The notes under the pieces are model-generated. The model was not told the DNA's origin and did no database searches. It was given only the letters and a program-made list of their open reading frames with translations. This document shows positions 36,527 through 44,488 of a stretch of DNA of 64,000 nucleotides, in pieces. This stretch comes from Achromobacter piechaudii NBRC 102461 (GTDB lineage Bacteria > Pseudomonadota > Gammaproteobacteria > Burkholderiales > Burkholderiaceae_B): the NCBI RefSeq assembly GCF_001571245.1, contig NZ_BCTK01000001.1:310001-374000 (forward strand). Reading direction: 5' to 3'. Positions within the stretch are counted from its first letter, which is position 1, and every line of letters begins with the position of its first letter. Position numbers and translations under genes: made by a program.

Positions 36527-37954
36527 ATGACTGACGCGACGCTGCCGCCTGAGACCAAACGAAGCTACGCCTACGAGTGGTATGTCGTCGTGATATGCAT
36601 GCTAGCGTACATACTTTCCTTCGTCGACAGACAGATCCTGGCGCTGATGATCGAGCCGATCAAGCACGATCTGCAACTGTCGGACACGCAGTTCAGCTTG
36701 CTGCACGGCTTGGCATTTTCGCTTTTCTACGCGGTCATGGGCATCCCCATCGCCTTGCTGGCCGACCGCTATTCGCGCCCGAAGATCATCGCGATCGGCG
36801 TGGCGTTCTGGAGTCTGGCCACCGCCGCCTGCGGCCTGTCGCGCAGCTTCGCGCACATGTTCCTGGCGCGCATCGGCGTCGGCGTGGGCGAGGCCGCGTT
36901 GTCGCCCGCCACCTATTCCATGCTTAGTGACATGTTTCCGCGCGACAGGCTGGGCCGCGCGGTAGGCATTTATTCGATCGGCTCGTTCATCGGGGGCGGC
37001 ATGGCGTTCCTGATTGGCGGTTATGTCATCAACCTGCTCAAGAGCGTGGACAGCGTCGTGGTGCCCTGGATAGGCGCGATGCGGCCGTGGCAGGTCACGT
37101 TTTTCATCGTGGGGTTGCCGGGCCTGCTGGTCGCGCTGCTGATCCTGCTGACTGTGCGCGACCCGCAGCGGCTGGGCTTGCGCCGCAACGCCGATGGCCA
37201 TGCACACAAACCCAGCGTCGCCGATACCTTTCGCTTCCTGGGTCGCCACCGCCGTACGTTCTTCTGCCATTACCTGGGATTTTCGTTCTACGCGATGGTG
37301 CTGTTTGCGTTGCTGGGCTGGACGCCGGCGTTCTACATGCGCAAGTTCGGCATGTCGCCGGTGGATGTCGGCTACATGCTGGGCGTAGTGGTGCTGGTGG
37401 CCAATACCGCTGGCGTGTTCTGCGGTGGCTGGCTGATGGACGGGCTAGCCAAACGTGGCCATCGCGATGCCCCGCTGCGCGCGGGCGTGATCGGCGCGGT
37501 AGGCATGGCGTTGCCGGCCGTGGCGTTCACGCAGGTGGACAGCTTGTGGGCGTCGGTCGGCCTGTTGCTGCCCGCAATGTTCTTCGCGTCCTTTCCGATG
37601 CCGACGTCCACAGCGGCGATGCAGATCCTGCCGCCCAACCAGATCCGCGCTCAGGTGTCGGCCTTGTTCCTGTTGATCTCCAACCTGATCGGCTTGGGGT
37701 TGGGCACGACGGCGGTCGCGCTGCTGACCGACCGGCTGTTCCAGCGGCCAGCGGCGGTGGGGCAGTCGCTGTCGCTGTTGATCGGGGTGGCCACCGTGTT
37801 GTGCGTCGTGCTGCTGGCGGCCGGCTGTGCCAGCTATCGGCGCAGCCTGGCGCAAGAGGAAGCGGGGCAGGGGGGCGCCGCGCATACGGCCGAGAACATG
37901 CCCGCGCGCTTGGATGGCGGCAGCGTGCCCAGTGCTGGCCGGGCCGGAGCGTGA
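36527..37954 (+). CDS. Spinster-type MFS transporter
   Basis: 475 aa with 12 predicted helices. The VDRQILALMIEPIKHDL entry helix, LADRYSRPKI loop and GVGEAALSPATYSMLSDMFPRDRLGRAVGIYSIG block are typical of the spinster-like MFS branch used for lipids, sphingosine-like and organic-acid substrates. The C-terminal 40 residues are polar and variable. Probably imports the substrate of the neighbouring dehydrogenases. Confidence 0.92.
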   Translation: MTDATLPPETKRSYAYEWYVVVICMLAYILSFVDRQILALMIEPIKHDLQLSDTQFSLLHGLAFSLFYAVMGIPIALLADRYSRPKIIAIGVAFWSLATAACGLSRSFAHMFLARIGVGVGEAALSPATYSMLSDMFPRDRLGRAVGIYSIGSFIGGGMAFLIGGYVINLLKSVDSVVVPWIGAMRPWQVTFFIVGLPGLLVALLILLTVRDPQRLGLRRNADGHAHKPSVADTFRFLGRHRRTFFCHYLGFSFYAMVLFALLGWTPAFYMRKFGMSPVDVGYMLGVVVLVANTAGVFCGGWLMDGLAKRGHRDAPLRAGVIGAVGMALPAVAFTQVDSLWASVGLLLPAMFFASFPMPTSTAAMQILPPNQIRAQVSALFLLISNLIGLGLGTTAVALLTDRLFQRPAAVGQSLSLLIGVATVLCVVLLAAGCASYRRSLAQEEAGQGGAAHTAENMPARLDGGSVPSAGRAGA

Positions 37955-38260
37955 AGGGGCGCGGGCGTCATGGGGTGTGGACGTGATGGGGGCTGTCGGG
38001 ACTTGATCGGGATTGCTTAGGCTCGCTCGGGCTCGCTCAGGCTTGCTTGGGTTTGCTCCGGCTCGCTGAGGCTTGCTTAGGCTAGCTCAGGCTTGCTCGG
38101 ACCTGACAAGGCGGCGTTCCTGTCGAAACGGGGCCAGAGCAAAACCTTGGCCCCGGCCCCGTTAAATCTGTTTCAACCTATCACCGCAGCAAGGGGCCAT
38201 TCGCCAGAGGCCCCCTTCCTGGCCGATAATGCCGGCTTTACGCCAAAAGCTGGACCCCTC
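37955..38260. repeat. Spacer with a degenerate 10-bp tandem repeat after the MFS gene
   Basis: From 38001 to 38100 the sequence runs in exact 10-base register through about ten units of consensus GCTTGCTCRG (for example GCTCGCTCGG, GCTCGCTCAG, GCTTGCTTGG, GCTTGCTTAG). A looser G-rich 10-base rhythm (TGGGGTGTGG, ACGTGATGGG, GGCTGTCGGG) extends back toward the MFS stop. The rest of the 306-bp spacer (38101-38260) holds no gene I can support and should carry the promoter of the lipoprotein gene. Confidence 0.85.
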
Positions 38261-39289
38261 ATGCCCTGCGTTACCCGTCGTCTGCCCGTTGCCCTGCTGG
38301 TCTGCCTGACGGCGATCCTTGCGGGATGCGCTTCCCCCAAGCCGGCTTTCGAAAGAGAAGACTTCACGCAGAACGACGTGTTCTCGCGCACCTTTCCCAC
38401 CGCCAGCACCACCGCCTGCGACGCAGGCCGGCGCGCCTTGCTGAGTCAGGGCTACAACATCGACCGATTCGACCCCGCCCGCGTGTCGGGCCACAAGAAT
38501 TTCCAGGGCGAAGACGGGCTGCATACGCAGATCAACTTCAATATCGATTGCGCCTCGGACGGCAGCGCGAACCAGCGGGCCACCGTGTTCGCCAATGCCG
38601 TGCAGGATCGCTACTCGATCAAGCGCACCACCAGCTCGGCCAGCGTGGGCGTCAGCGTGCTGGGCCAGGTGTCCATGCCTTTCGGCTCCAGCGACGATTC
38701 GCTGGTGAAAACGGCCAGCCAGACCGTCTCGCGGCCCAAGTTCTACGAAGGTTTTTTCCAGCTGTTGCAGCGCTTCCTGCCCGATGCCGAAGCCGCCGCC
38801 ACGCCGCATGTGCCCCCGCCCAGCCGCGCGCGCGGCTCGCAGGCCAAGCCGGCCGCGCCGCCTGCCGACCCGGTCGTCTCGCCGGACGCACCCGCCGACA
38901 CCCTGAACCCCGCCGCGGCCAATGGCCCGTCGGGGCCGGGCGCGGTTCCGGACAAGGCGGTCAATTCGGGTGCCGACAAGCCCGCTGGCGACACCCCGCA
39001 TCCGACTCCGCCGTCCACGCCTGGGAATACTGAAACGGGCACCACGCCCGCCGTGCCGGCTACGTCGGGTTCTGCTGCGCCGACGACGCCACCGGCAAGC
39101 ACTTCGGCCGCTGCCTCGGCAACGACTCCGGCATCTGCTTCGACAACTGCCTCGTCAACGACTTCCGCAGCTTCTACGGCGACCACCTCGTCAACGACTT
39201 CGGCGGCTCCCTCGGCAAGCACCTCCGCAGCCAGCCCGGCAACATCCCCCGCGACGACGACGTCCGATACGCCCGCCACCGGCCGCTGA
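38261..39289 (+). CDS. DUF2242 lipoprotein with Ser/Thr/Ala-rich tail
   Basis: 342 aa. Lipoprotein signal with lipobox LAGC (Cys about 22), then the DUF2242 domain (REDFTQNDVFSRTFPTASTTACDAGRRALLSQGYNI, about 30-185). The last 140 or so residues are low complexity: Pro/Ala-rich, then stacked SASTTAS, STTSAAST-type runs encoded by near-repeats of GCCTCGTCAACGACTTC. Anchored in an envelope membrane; function unknown. The ATG 38261 start puts the signal at the N-terminus; an upstream frame extension is spurious. Confidence 0.88.
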   Translation: MPCVTRRLPVALLVCLTAILAGCASPKPAFEREDFTQNDVFSRTFPTASTTACDAGRRALLSQGYNIDRFDPARVSGHKNFQGEDGLHTQINFNIDCASDGSANQRATVFANAVQDRYSIKRTTSSASVGVSVLGQVSMPFGSSDDSLVKTASQTVSRPKFYEGFFQLLQRFLPDAEAAATPHVPPPSRARGSQAKPAAPPADPVVSPDAPADTLNPAAANGPSGPGAVPDKAVNSGADKPAGDTPHPTPPSTPGNTETGTTPAVPATSGSAAPTTPPASTSAAASATTPASASTTASSTTSAASTATTSSTTSAAPSASTSAASPATSPATTTSDTPATGR

Positions 39290-39296
39290 CGCGCGC

Positions 39297-39325
39297 ACGC
39301 CAGCGCAGGGTTGCGCTGGCGTTTC
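39297..39325 (+). terminator. Terminator of the DUF2242 gene
   Basis: ACGCCAGCGCA-GGGT-TGCGCTGGCGT forms a perfect 11-bp stem with a four-base loop, followed by TTTC. It begins eight bases after the stop codon. The short T-tract makes it a moderately strong intrinsic terminator. Confidence 0.8.
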
Positions 39326-39409
39326 ACTACCACGCGCCGTCCAGGCTCCGCTGCAGCCGTTCCCCGCATCGACCCTCTTCCCGCGCCGCATGCGGCGATA
39401 ATGCCGGCC

Positions 39410-39835
39410 ATGACTTATCAACTGCTGAAAATGGCCCACGTGGCCGCTGTGGTCGCCTGGCTTACCGGTTCTCTGTTTGTCTCGCTGTTCCTGCTGACGT
39501 CGGCCCCGCAGGAGGGCGAGGACGCGCCCAAAGAACGCAAGATGCTAGGCGCGCTGCGCCGTTGGACCCTCTGGGTGACCACGCCCGCGATGCTGGTGTC
39601 GTGGTTGATCGGGCTGCATCTGGCCATGACGTTCGGCTGGTTCGCCATGAACTGGATCTGGGTCAAGGTCGGGTTCGCGCTGGCGCTGTCCGCCTTGCTC
39701 GGCATCCAAAGCGCGTCGCTGCGGCGCATGGCCCAGGGCTCGCTCAAGCGCCCGCCCATGGTGGATCTATACGCGCCGTTCACCGTGCTTGCCTGTGGGG
39801 TCATCGTGACACTGGTGCTGGTCAAGCCGTTCTGA
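39410..39835 (+). CDS. CopD/HemJ-like four-helix membrane protein
   Basis: 141 aa with four predicted helices. LLKMAHVAAVVAWLTGSLFVSLFL carries the conserved His and Trp of the CopD/HemJ (UPF0093) fold. True HemJ is the oxygen-independent protoporphyrinogen oxidase; the LPR-type motif of HemJ is not evident, so I keep the broader name. ATG 39410 is chosen over ATG 39401 because homology starts there. Confidence 0.75.
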   Translation: MTYQLLKMAHVAAVVAWLTGSLFVSLFLLTSAPQEGEDAPKERKMLGALRRWTLWVTTPAMLVSWLIGLHLAMTFGWFAMNWIWVKVGFALALSALLGIQSASLRRMAQGSLKRPPMVDLYAPFTVLACGVIVTLVLVKPF

Positions 39836-39992
39836 TTCGCTTCAGGTGGCGCGGCCCGCGCGCGCGACCATGAAGACAGCGCTGTAATAAGGATTCAACC
39901 AAGTCGTCGTTGGGGAAAGCCAGGCGAGTACCTAGAATCGTCCGTCTAGTCCGCACAAGCTTTTACGCGCCACGCGCGCTGGCGATTCGACC

Positions 39993-40169
39993 ATGACGAT
40001 CCGACCCCCCCGGCACGATTTGCCCCTGGATTCCGGCAGCCCCACGCCCCGCGAAGGCGGGTGGTTGCGGGCGCTCATGTGCGCCATGCTGCAAGCCGCC
40101 GCGATGTTCCATGGGCCGGAGTTTCCCGCTGACCCCGGCCTCTTCGACGAGAAGCGGCCGCAGCGCTGA
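39993..40169 (+). CDS. Small hypothetical protein
   Basis: 58 codons in the 345-bp gap between the CopD-like gene and the next convergent gene. The peptide has a Pro-rich start, a short hydrophobic stretch (ALMCAMLQAAAMF) and ends DEKRPQR, close to the following stop. No family recognised and no clear ribosome-binding site, so it may not be real. The rest of the gap (39836-39992) shows nothing distinctive. Confidence 0.35.
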   Translation: MTIRPPRHDLPLDSGSPTPREGGWLRALMCAMLQAAAMFHGPEFPADPGLFDEKRPQR

Positions 40170-40180
40170 CGGGCGCGCCT

Positions 40181-40996
40181 CTAAGGCAACGCCGAAAACA
40201 AATTGGCCAACTGCTGCTTGCCCAGGCTTTCCTGCTCGTTGGCCATGCGGTTGATCGCCGCCATGTGCTGATAAAAGCGCTTCAGGTCATCGTCGCGCTC
40301 GAACATCAGTTCGTCGTGGTCGGCGTACCAATATTGGCGGTTGTCGTCCAACAGCGTGATCATCTGGCCAAATTCCTGAAGAATGTTCGTCTCCAGCGAC
40401 CACACCTTGCCCAGGCTGTCGCTGCGCCGTTCCAGCGTCGAGGTCAAGGTGGCCATCATCTTTTGCTTCTCGGGTTCGCGGATGGCCAGCGAGCGGATCA
40501 GCTCGGGCATGTCTTTCAGCACCTGAATGCTCTGGTCGCGGTACTTGGGCACCAGCCGTTCGGCAAGCTCAAGCATCATGCGGCTTTCCACCAGCCCCGT
40601 GTCCAGCGCCAGCCGATGGGCGTCCAGCAGCCGGGGCATGCCGATTTCCTTGAGTTCATTCAGATAGGCCTTGTGCTGCGCGACCCGCTCGCTGGCCACC
40701 GTTTTGATGGCGCGTTCCAGTTCGCCATAAAAACCCTTCGCCTTGGGAGTGGGGTCGATCGAGGGCAGATTCTCGGGCACGCCGTCCCCGCCTGTCACCA
40801 TCTGGTTCAACGTGTCGGCGACTTTGCGGATCTCGGCGGTGGCGACTTTTTCCTCGGCGCGCTCGCGCATGCGGATCCCACCCACCGCCACGCCCAGCGC
40901 CAGCAGCACCAGCGCGGCCCCGACCCACCACCGCCGTCCGGCCAGACGCGCGCGCAGGCGGCGGGAAAGCGTAAGGGTGTCGTGCTGCGGAGTCAT
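40181..40996 (-). CDS. Membrane-anchored helical protein of unknown function
   Basis: 271 aa. A basic cytoplasmic N-terminus and one helix (about 26-42, WWVGAALVLLALGVAVGG) anchor a long, mostly helical, probably periplasmic domain rich in charged heptad-like stretches (RERAEEKVATAEIRKVADTLNQM, LVESRMMLELAERLVPKY, FERDDDLKRFYQHMAAINRMAN). I do not recognise the family. Size and layout recall sensor or scaffold domains of signalling proteins, without any catalytic module. Confidence 0.75.
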   Translation of the reverse strand: MTPQHDTLTLSRRLRARLAGRRWWVGAALVLLALGVAVGGIRMRERAEEKVATAEIRKVADTLNQMVTGGDGVPENLPSIDPTPKAKGFYGELERAIKTVASERVAQHKAYLNELKEIGMPRLLDAHRLALDTGLVESRMMLELAERLVPKYRDQSIQVLKDMPELIRSLAIREPEKQKMMATLTSTLERRSDSLGKVWSLETNILQEFGQMITLLDDNRQYWYADHDELMFERDDDLKRFYQHMAAINRMANEQESLGKQQLANLFSALP

Positions 40997-41116
40997 GGCG
41001 CACCAAAAATGGGGTCATCGGGCTTGAATGTATCGAGCCGGTCTGGACGCGTCAACGCGCCTTTCCAGTCGATGTCGCCCGCCGCAAGTGCCGTGCCGAC
41101 CCGCTCTGACCGCGCG

Positions 41117-41563
41117 CTATGACGCGGCGGAATCGCGCCGCCACGCGGCCCATTCGCCCGCACCTTCGAAATGGCGGTCGCCGCGCCGGGCGGTGGCGAG
41201 CCCCGCGCGCAGCACGCTGAGGTCCAGCCCCGGCAGGTTGCGCAGCAAGGCGGGGGGCAGGGCGTCGACATCCAGCAATTCGTGGTCCAGGAACACGCGC
41301 ATCATGTCGTCGTCCTCGCAGCGCACCCAGAGATACCAGGCGCTTTCCATGTAGTCGCCATGCCAGGGGTCTGGGTATATCGCCTGGCTGAAGGAAAAGC
41401 CGAATTCGTGGACGTCGGCCCAGGCCCAATGCTGCTGCACGCCGATGGCGCGCGCCAGTTCGCAGTGCCGCGTGAAGCCGGCGTCGTCAAAGCTCACGGA
41501 TTGCCGAAAGGGGTCTTCCGGAGGCGGCGGGCCGGACAGGAAGCGTTTGAGGCGTGACCACAT
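41117..41563 (-). CDS. Conserved-looking hypothetical protein
   Basis: 148 aa, acidic and Trp-rich, cytoplasmic by composition. Distinctive segments are DVHEFGFSFSQAIYPDPWHGDYMESAWYLWVRCEDDDMMRVFLDHELLD split across positions 50-100. No family recognised. It is transcribed divergently from the PPK2 gene across a 220-bp spacer. Confidence 0.7.
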   Translation of the reverse strand: MWSRLKRFLSGPPPPEDPFRQSVSFDDAGFTRHCELARAIGVQQHWAWADVHEFGFSFSQAIYPDPWHGDYMESAWYLWVRCEDDDMMRVFLDHELLDVDALPPALLRNLPGLDLSVLRAGLATARRGDRHFEGAGEWAAWRRDSAAS

Positions 41564-41783
41564 GAGATAGAAAAATGGAATTGGAAAAGGGCGGATCGCG
41601 TGGAGCCACGGGAGGTGAACGCAGTGTAGCGGCGCGTGGGTGTGTAATAAATGTTACAACCTTTGATTCTCGTCAATCCCGTGTCGCTCTAAAGCGGGTA
41701 GGGTTGCGCCTTGCCCGAAGGGGCGCCCCGTGAGAGGGCCGGCCAGCCTGGGGTAGACGACAAGCGCAGCAAGGACAGGAGCT

Positions 41784-43217
41784 ATGACAGATAAGACACC
41801 GCAAGAAGCCTCCCCGCAAGACGTCGCCGCGACGCCACGCAAACGCGCTGGTGCATCGGCCGGGGCGGCCAAGCGCACGGTAGCCACCGGCCGGCCACCG
41901 CGCGTCCGCCGTGCGCCAGAGGCCGGCGCATCGGCCGCGCCGTCGGCAGGATCTGCCTCGGGGCAGGCGGCCGTACCTTCTGCTGCGCGGGCGGCCAAGC
42001 GATCGGCAGTGCGGTCGGCGAAACCCCCGGCCGGGCAATCCGCAAAGTCCTCGACCGGGCAGTCCGCCAACTCATCGAGCGGACAATCCACGCAGCCCTC
42101 GACTGGGCAATCGGCCAATCCTGCGAGCGGGCAATCCGCCAAGCCCTCCTTTGGTTCTTCGGCCCAGCCGTCCTCGTCTGCGCAAACGATCACCCCGCCC
42201 ACCGAGCGTGCCGTGCTGGCGCGCAAGAAGGTGCTGGCGCGTGAAGATGCCGCGCGCCAGGAAGCGGTTTCGGTGCTGGCCGACATTGCGCGGCGCTACA
42301 ACGTGGTGCCGCAGGCGCAGGCCCACGAGGCGTTGCGCTCGGTCATTGAAGCGTTGTCGCCGGACGACGCGCGCGCGGTGCATCGCGCGCTGGTGGAGGC
42401 CAACACCCAGGCGCCCGCCGCCAGCCGCAATCCGGACGAGGAACTGGCCACTGCCTGGCGCGAAGGCATTTATCCTTACCGCAACCGCATGCTGCGTCGC
42501 AATTACGAAAAGCAGAAGTACCAGCTGCAAGTGGAACTGCTGAAGCTGCAAGCCTGGGTCAAGGCCACCGGCCAGCGCGTGGTGATCCTGTTCGAGGGGC
42601 GCGACGCGGCGGGCAAGGGCGGCACCATCAAGCGCATGATGGAACACCTGAACCCTCGTGGCGCGCGCGTGGTGGCGTTGGAAAAACCGTCCGATACGGA
42701 AAAGGGCCAGTGGTATTTCCAGCGCTACGTGCAGCATCTGCCCACGGCCGGCGAGATCGTGATGTTCGATCGCTCCTGGTACAACCGCGCTGGCGTCGAG
42801 CGCGTGATGGGCTTTTGCACGCAGCAGGAATATCTGGACTTCCTGCGTCAGGTGCCGGACTTTGAACGCCATCTGGTGTCCAGCGGCATTCATCTGGTGA
42901 AGTTCTGGTTCTCGGTCAGCCAAGAGGAACAGCGCCGCCGGTTCCTGCAACGCAAGGTGCATCCGCTCAAGCAATGGAAGCTGAGTCCGGTGGACCTGGC
43001 CTCGCTGGACAAGTGGGACGACTACACGCGCGCCAAAGAAGCGATGTTCGCGCATACCGATACGGCGGATGCGCCGTGGATCGTGGTGAAGTCGGACTGC
43101 AAGAAGCGCGCGCGCCTGAACGCCATGCGCTATGTGCTGACCCGCCTGCCATACGAAGGCAAAAGCGCCGAACCCGGCATGGCGCTGGACCCGCTGATCG
43201 TCGGTCGCGCGCTATAG
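41784..43217 (+). CDS. ppk2: Polyphosphate kinase 2
   Basis: 477 aa. The C-terminal 260 residues are a complete PPK2 domain: Walker A FEGRDAAGKGGTIKR (about 270-283), EKPSDTEKGQWYFQRYV, and Walker B with lid FDRSWYNRAGVERVMGF, then KFWFSVSQEEQRRRF. It uses polyphosphate to phosphorylate nucleotides (one-domain class I type). The N-terminal 150 or so residues are disordered, Ala/Pro/Ser-rich, with an eight-residue repeat of GQSAxxSx. Confidence 0.94.
   Translation: MTDKTPQEASPQDVAATPRKRAGASAGAAKRTVATGRPPRVRRAPEAGASAAPSAGSASGQAAVPSAARAAKRSAVRSAKPPAGQSAKSSTGQSANSSSGQSTQPSTGQSANPASGQSAKPSFGSSAQPSSSAQTITPPTERAVLARKKVLAREDAARQEAVSVLADIARRYNVVPQAQAHEALRSVIEALSPDDARAVHRALVEANTQAPAASRNPDEELATAWREGIYPYRNRMLRRNYEKQKYQLQVELLKLQAWVKATGQRVVILFEGRDAAGKGGTIKRMMEHLNPRGARVVALEKPSDTEKGQWYFQRYVQHLPTAGEIVMFDRSWYNRAGVERVMGFCTQQEYLDFLRQVPDFERHLVSSGIHLVKFWFSVSQEEQRRRFLQRKVHPLKQWKLSPVDLASLDKWDDYTRAKEAMFAHTDTADAPWIVVKSDCKKRARLNAMRYVLTRLPYEGKSAEPGMALDPLIVGRAL
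42033..42176 (+). repeat. Six 24-bp repeats in the PPK2 N-terminus
   Basis: GGGCAATCC-type units start at 42033, 42057, 42081, 42105, 42129 and 42153, exactly 24 bases apart, each encoding an octapeptide GQSA(K/N)(S/P)S(T/S). The last unit is degenerate. The in-frame 24-bp period means copy changes would keep the kinase in frame. Confidence 0.88.
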
Positions 43218-43221
43218 GCGT

Positions 43222-43575
43222 TCAGGCCCCGAGCGCCTTCAGGTTCAACGTGTGGCTGTGCCCGATCCACACTGCGCAATCACGATGGTCGCGCAGTGAA
43301 TCACCGGTGTTCGGATGCATGAAAACATCCAGCGCGCCGTGGTTCAGCGTGAGCCAGGTGGCGATCTCGGCAAACTGCGCCGGGGCGAACGCAATCTGAT
43401 AGCTCCATTGCGGATGCGGGCCAACGGGGCGCTCATGGAAGCGCCCCATTTCCATCTTGCCGTCGAACCGGGCCACGACGCGCTCGCGCAATGCGAAGGC
43501 GGCGTCGCGGCTGGCCGCGTCGAAGTACACGTGGGCGTGCCAGCTGGCCACGCCGCTTACTGCCAGATCATTCAT
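43222..43575 (-). CDS. DOPA 4,5-dioxygenase family protein
   Basis: 117 aa from ATG 43575. WHAHVYFDAASRDAAFALRERV, GPHPQWSYQIAF and HPNTGDSLRDHRDCAVWIG are the family's conserved histidine-bearing blocks; members are small ferredoxin-like extradiol dioxygenases or uncharacterised relatives. It converges on PPK2 with only four bases between the stops, and trails yciH and hslR. Confidence 0.9.
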   Translation of the reverse strand: MNDLAVSGVASWHAHVYFDAASRDAAFALRERVVARFDGKMEMGRFHERPVGPHPQWSYQIAFAPAQFAEIATWLTLNHGALDVFMHPNTGDSLRDHRDCAVWIGHSHTLNLKALGA

Positions 43576-43592
43576 GTTCGTCTCTGTGGTGT

Positions 43593-43955
43593 TCAGCCGC
43601 CCGCGCGCTTGGCGCGATGGCCGCTGCTTGTCAGCGCGTCGATGATGCGCTCGCAGTGATCGCCTTGCACTTCGATCACCCCGTCCTTGACCGTGCCGCC
43701 CGAGCCGCAAGCGGTGCGTAATTGCTTGCCCAGCACGGCAAGCGCCATGGGATCCAATGCCAGGCCGCGCACCACCGTCACGCTCTTGCCGCCCCGGCCC
43801 TTGGTCTCGCGCGAGACGCGGGCCACGCCGTCGCCCGTCGGGGCAGCCCGCGTGGCGGACTGGCATTGGCATTGCGCCAGCGGCTGGCGGCATTGCGGGC
43901 ACATGCGGCCGCTTTCCGTGGAATAGACGAGTCCGCCCGTCGATGCGCGCTTCAT
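43593..43955 (-). CDS. yciH: YciH, bacterial SUI1/eIF1-like protein
   Basis: 120 aa. An N-terminal Cys cluster (CPQCRQPLAQCQC) and the SUI1 domain (GRGGKSVTVVRGLALDP, LGKQLRTACGSGGTVKDGVIEVQGDH) identify it. YciH is an initiation-fidelity or stress-related factor. It overlaps hslR by ATGA, a compact translation-related operon. Confidence 0.93.
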   Translation of the reverse strand: MKRASTGGLVYSTESGRMCPQCRQPLAQCQCQSATRAAPTGDGVARVSRETKGRGGKSVTVVRGLALDPMALAVLGKQLRTACGSGGTVKDGVIEVQGDHCERIIDALTSSGHRAKRAGG

Positions 43956-44335
43956 GACTTGCCTCGCATCTGATCGATCAGGCGGCGGTCGCGCTTGGTG
44001 GGCCGGCCGGTTTCGATGCCCAGGGCGGGCTCCGGCGCCAGACGTCGCATTTCCGCAGCGCGTTCTCGCGCGGCGATGCTGTCGGGCGTTTCCTCATACA
44101 GCAGGCGCGCCACGGGCGCGGGGCCACGCACCCCGCTGACCGCAACGACCCGCACCTGTAGCGCGGGATCTTCCTTGCGGATCGTGATGTGGTCGCCGGC
44201 CGCGACCTCGCGCGACGGCTTGGCGGCCTGGTCGTTCACGAAGACACGGCCTTTGCCGATCTCTTGCACGGCCAGGCTGCGCGTCTTGTAAAAGCGCGCC
44301 GCCCATAACCATTTGTCGAGTCGAATCCTGTCCAT
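43952..44335 (-). CDS. hslR: Hsp15-type S4 RNA-binding protein
   Basis: 127 aa from ATG 44335. The S4 domain at the N-terminus (DRIRLDKWLWAARFYKTRSLAVQEI, KGRVFVNDQAAKPSREVAAGD) and a basic C-terminal tail (GRPTKRDRRLIDQMRG) match Hsp15, which rescues blocked large ribosomal subunits carrying nascent chains. The upstream in-frame extension is outside the family and is omitted. Confidence 0.93.
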   Translation of the reverse strand: MDRIRLDKWLWAARFYKTRSLAVQEIGKGRVFVNDQAAKPSREVAAGDHITIRKEDPALQVRVVAVSGVRGPAPVARLLYEETPDSIAARERAAEMRRLAPEPALGIETGRPTKRDRRLIDQMRGKS

Positions 44336-44396
44336 CTTGCTGTTCTCTGCGATGTGCTCTTGCCAAGCCGCCATCATAGCGCCGGGGCGCGGGCGC

Positions 44397-44421
44397 AAAA
44401 AAAGCGCCCGTTGGGGGCGCT
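44397..44421 (-). terminator. Rho-independent terminator of the amidohydrolase-Bug operon
   Basis: On the minus strand AGCGCCC-CCAAC-GGGCGCT is followed directly by TTTTTT. It lies about 70 bases past the Bug receptor stop and just before hslR begins, insulating the two operons. Confidence 0.92.
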
Positions 44422-44488
44422 TCAGATCCAGCGGGAACTCAGGCGGGAACTCGGGCGGTGACTCAGGCGAGCCATCGGCCCGCCCGCA

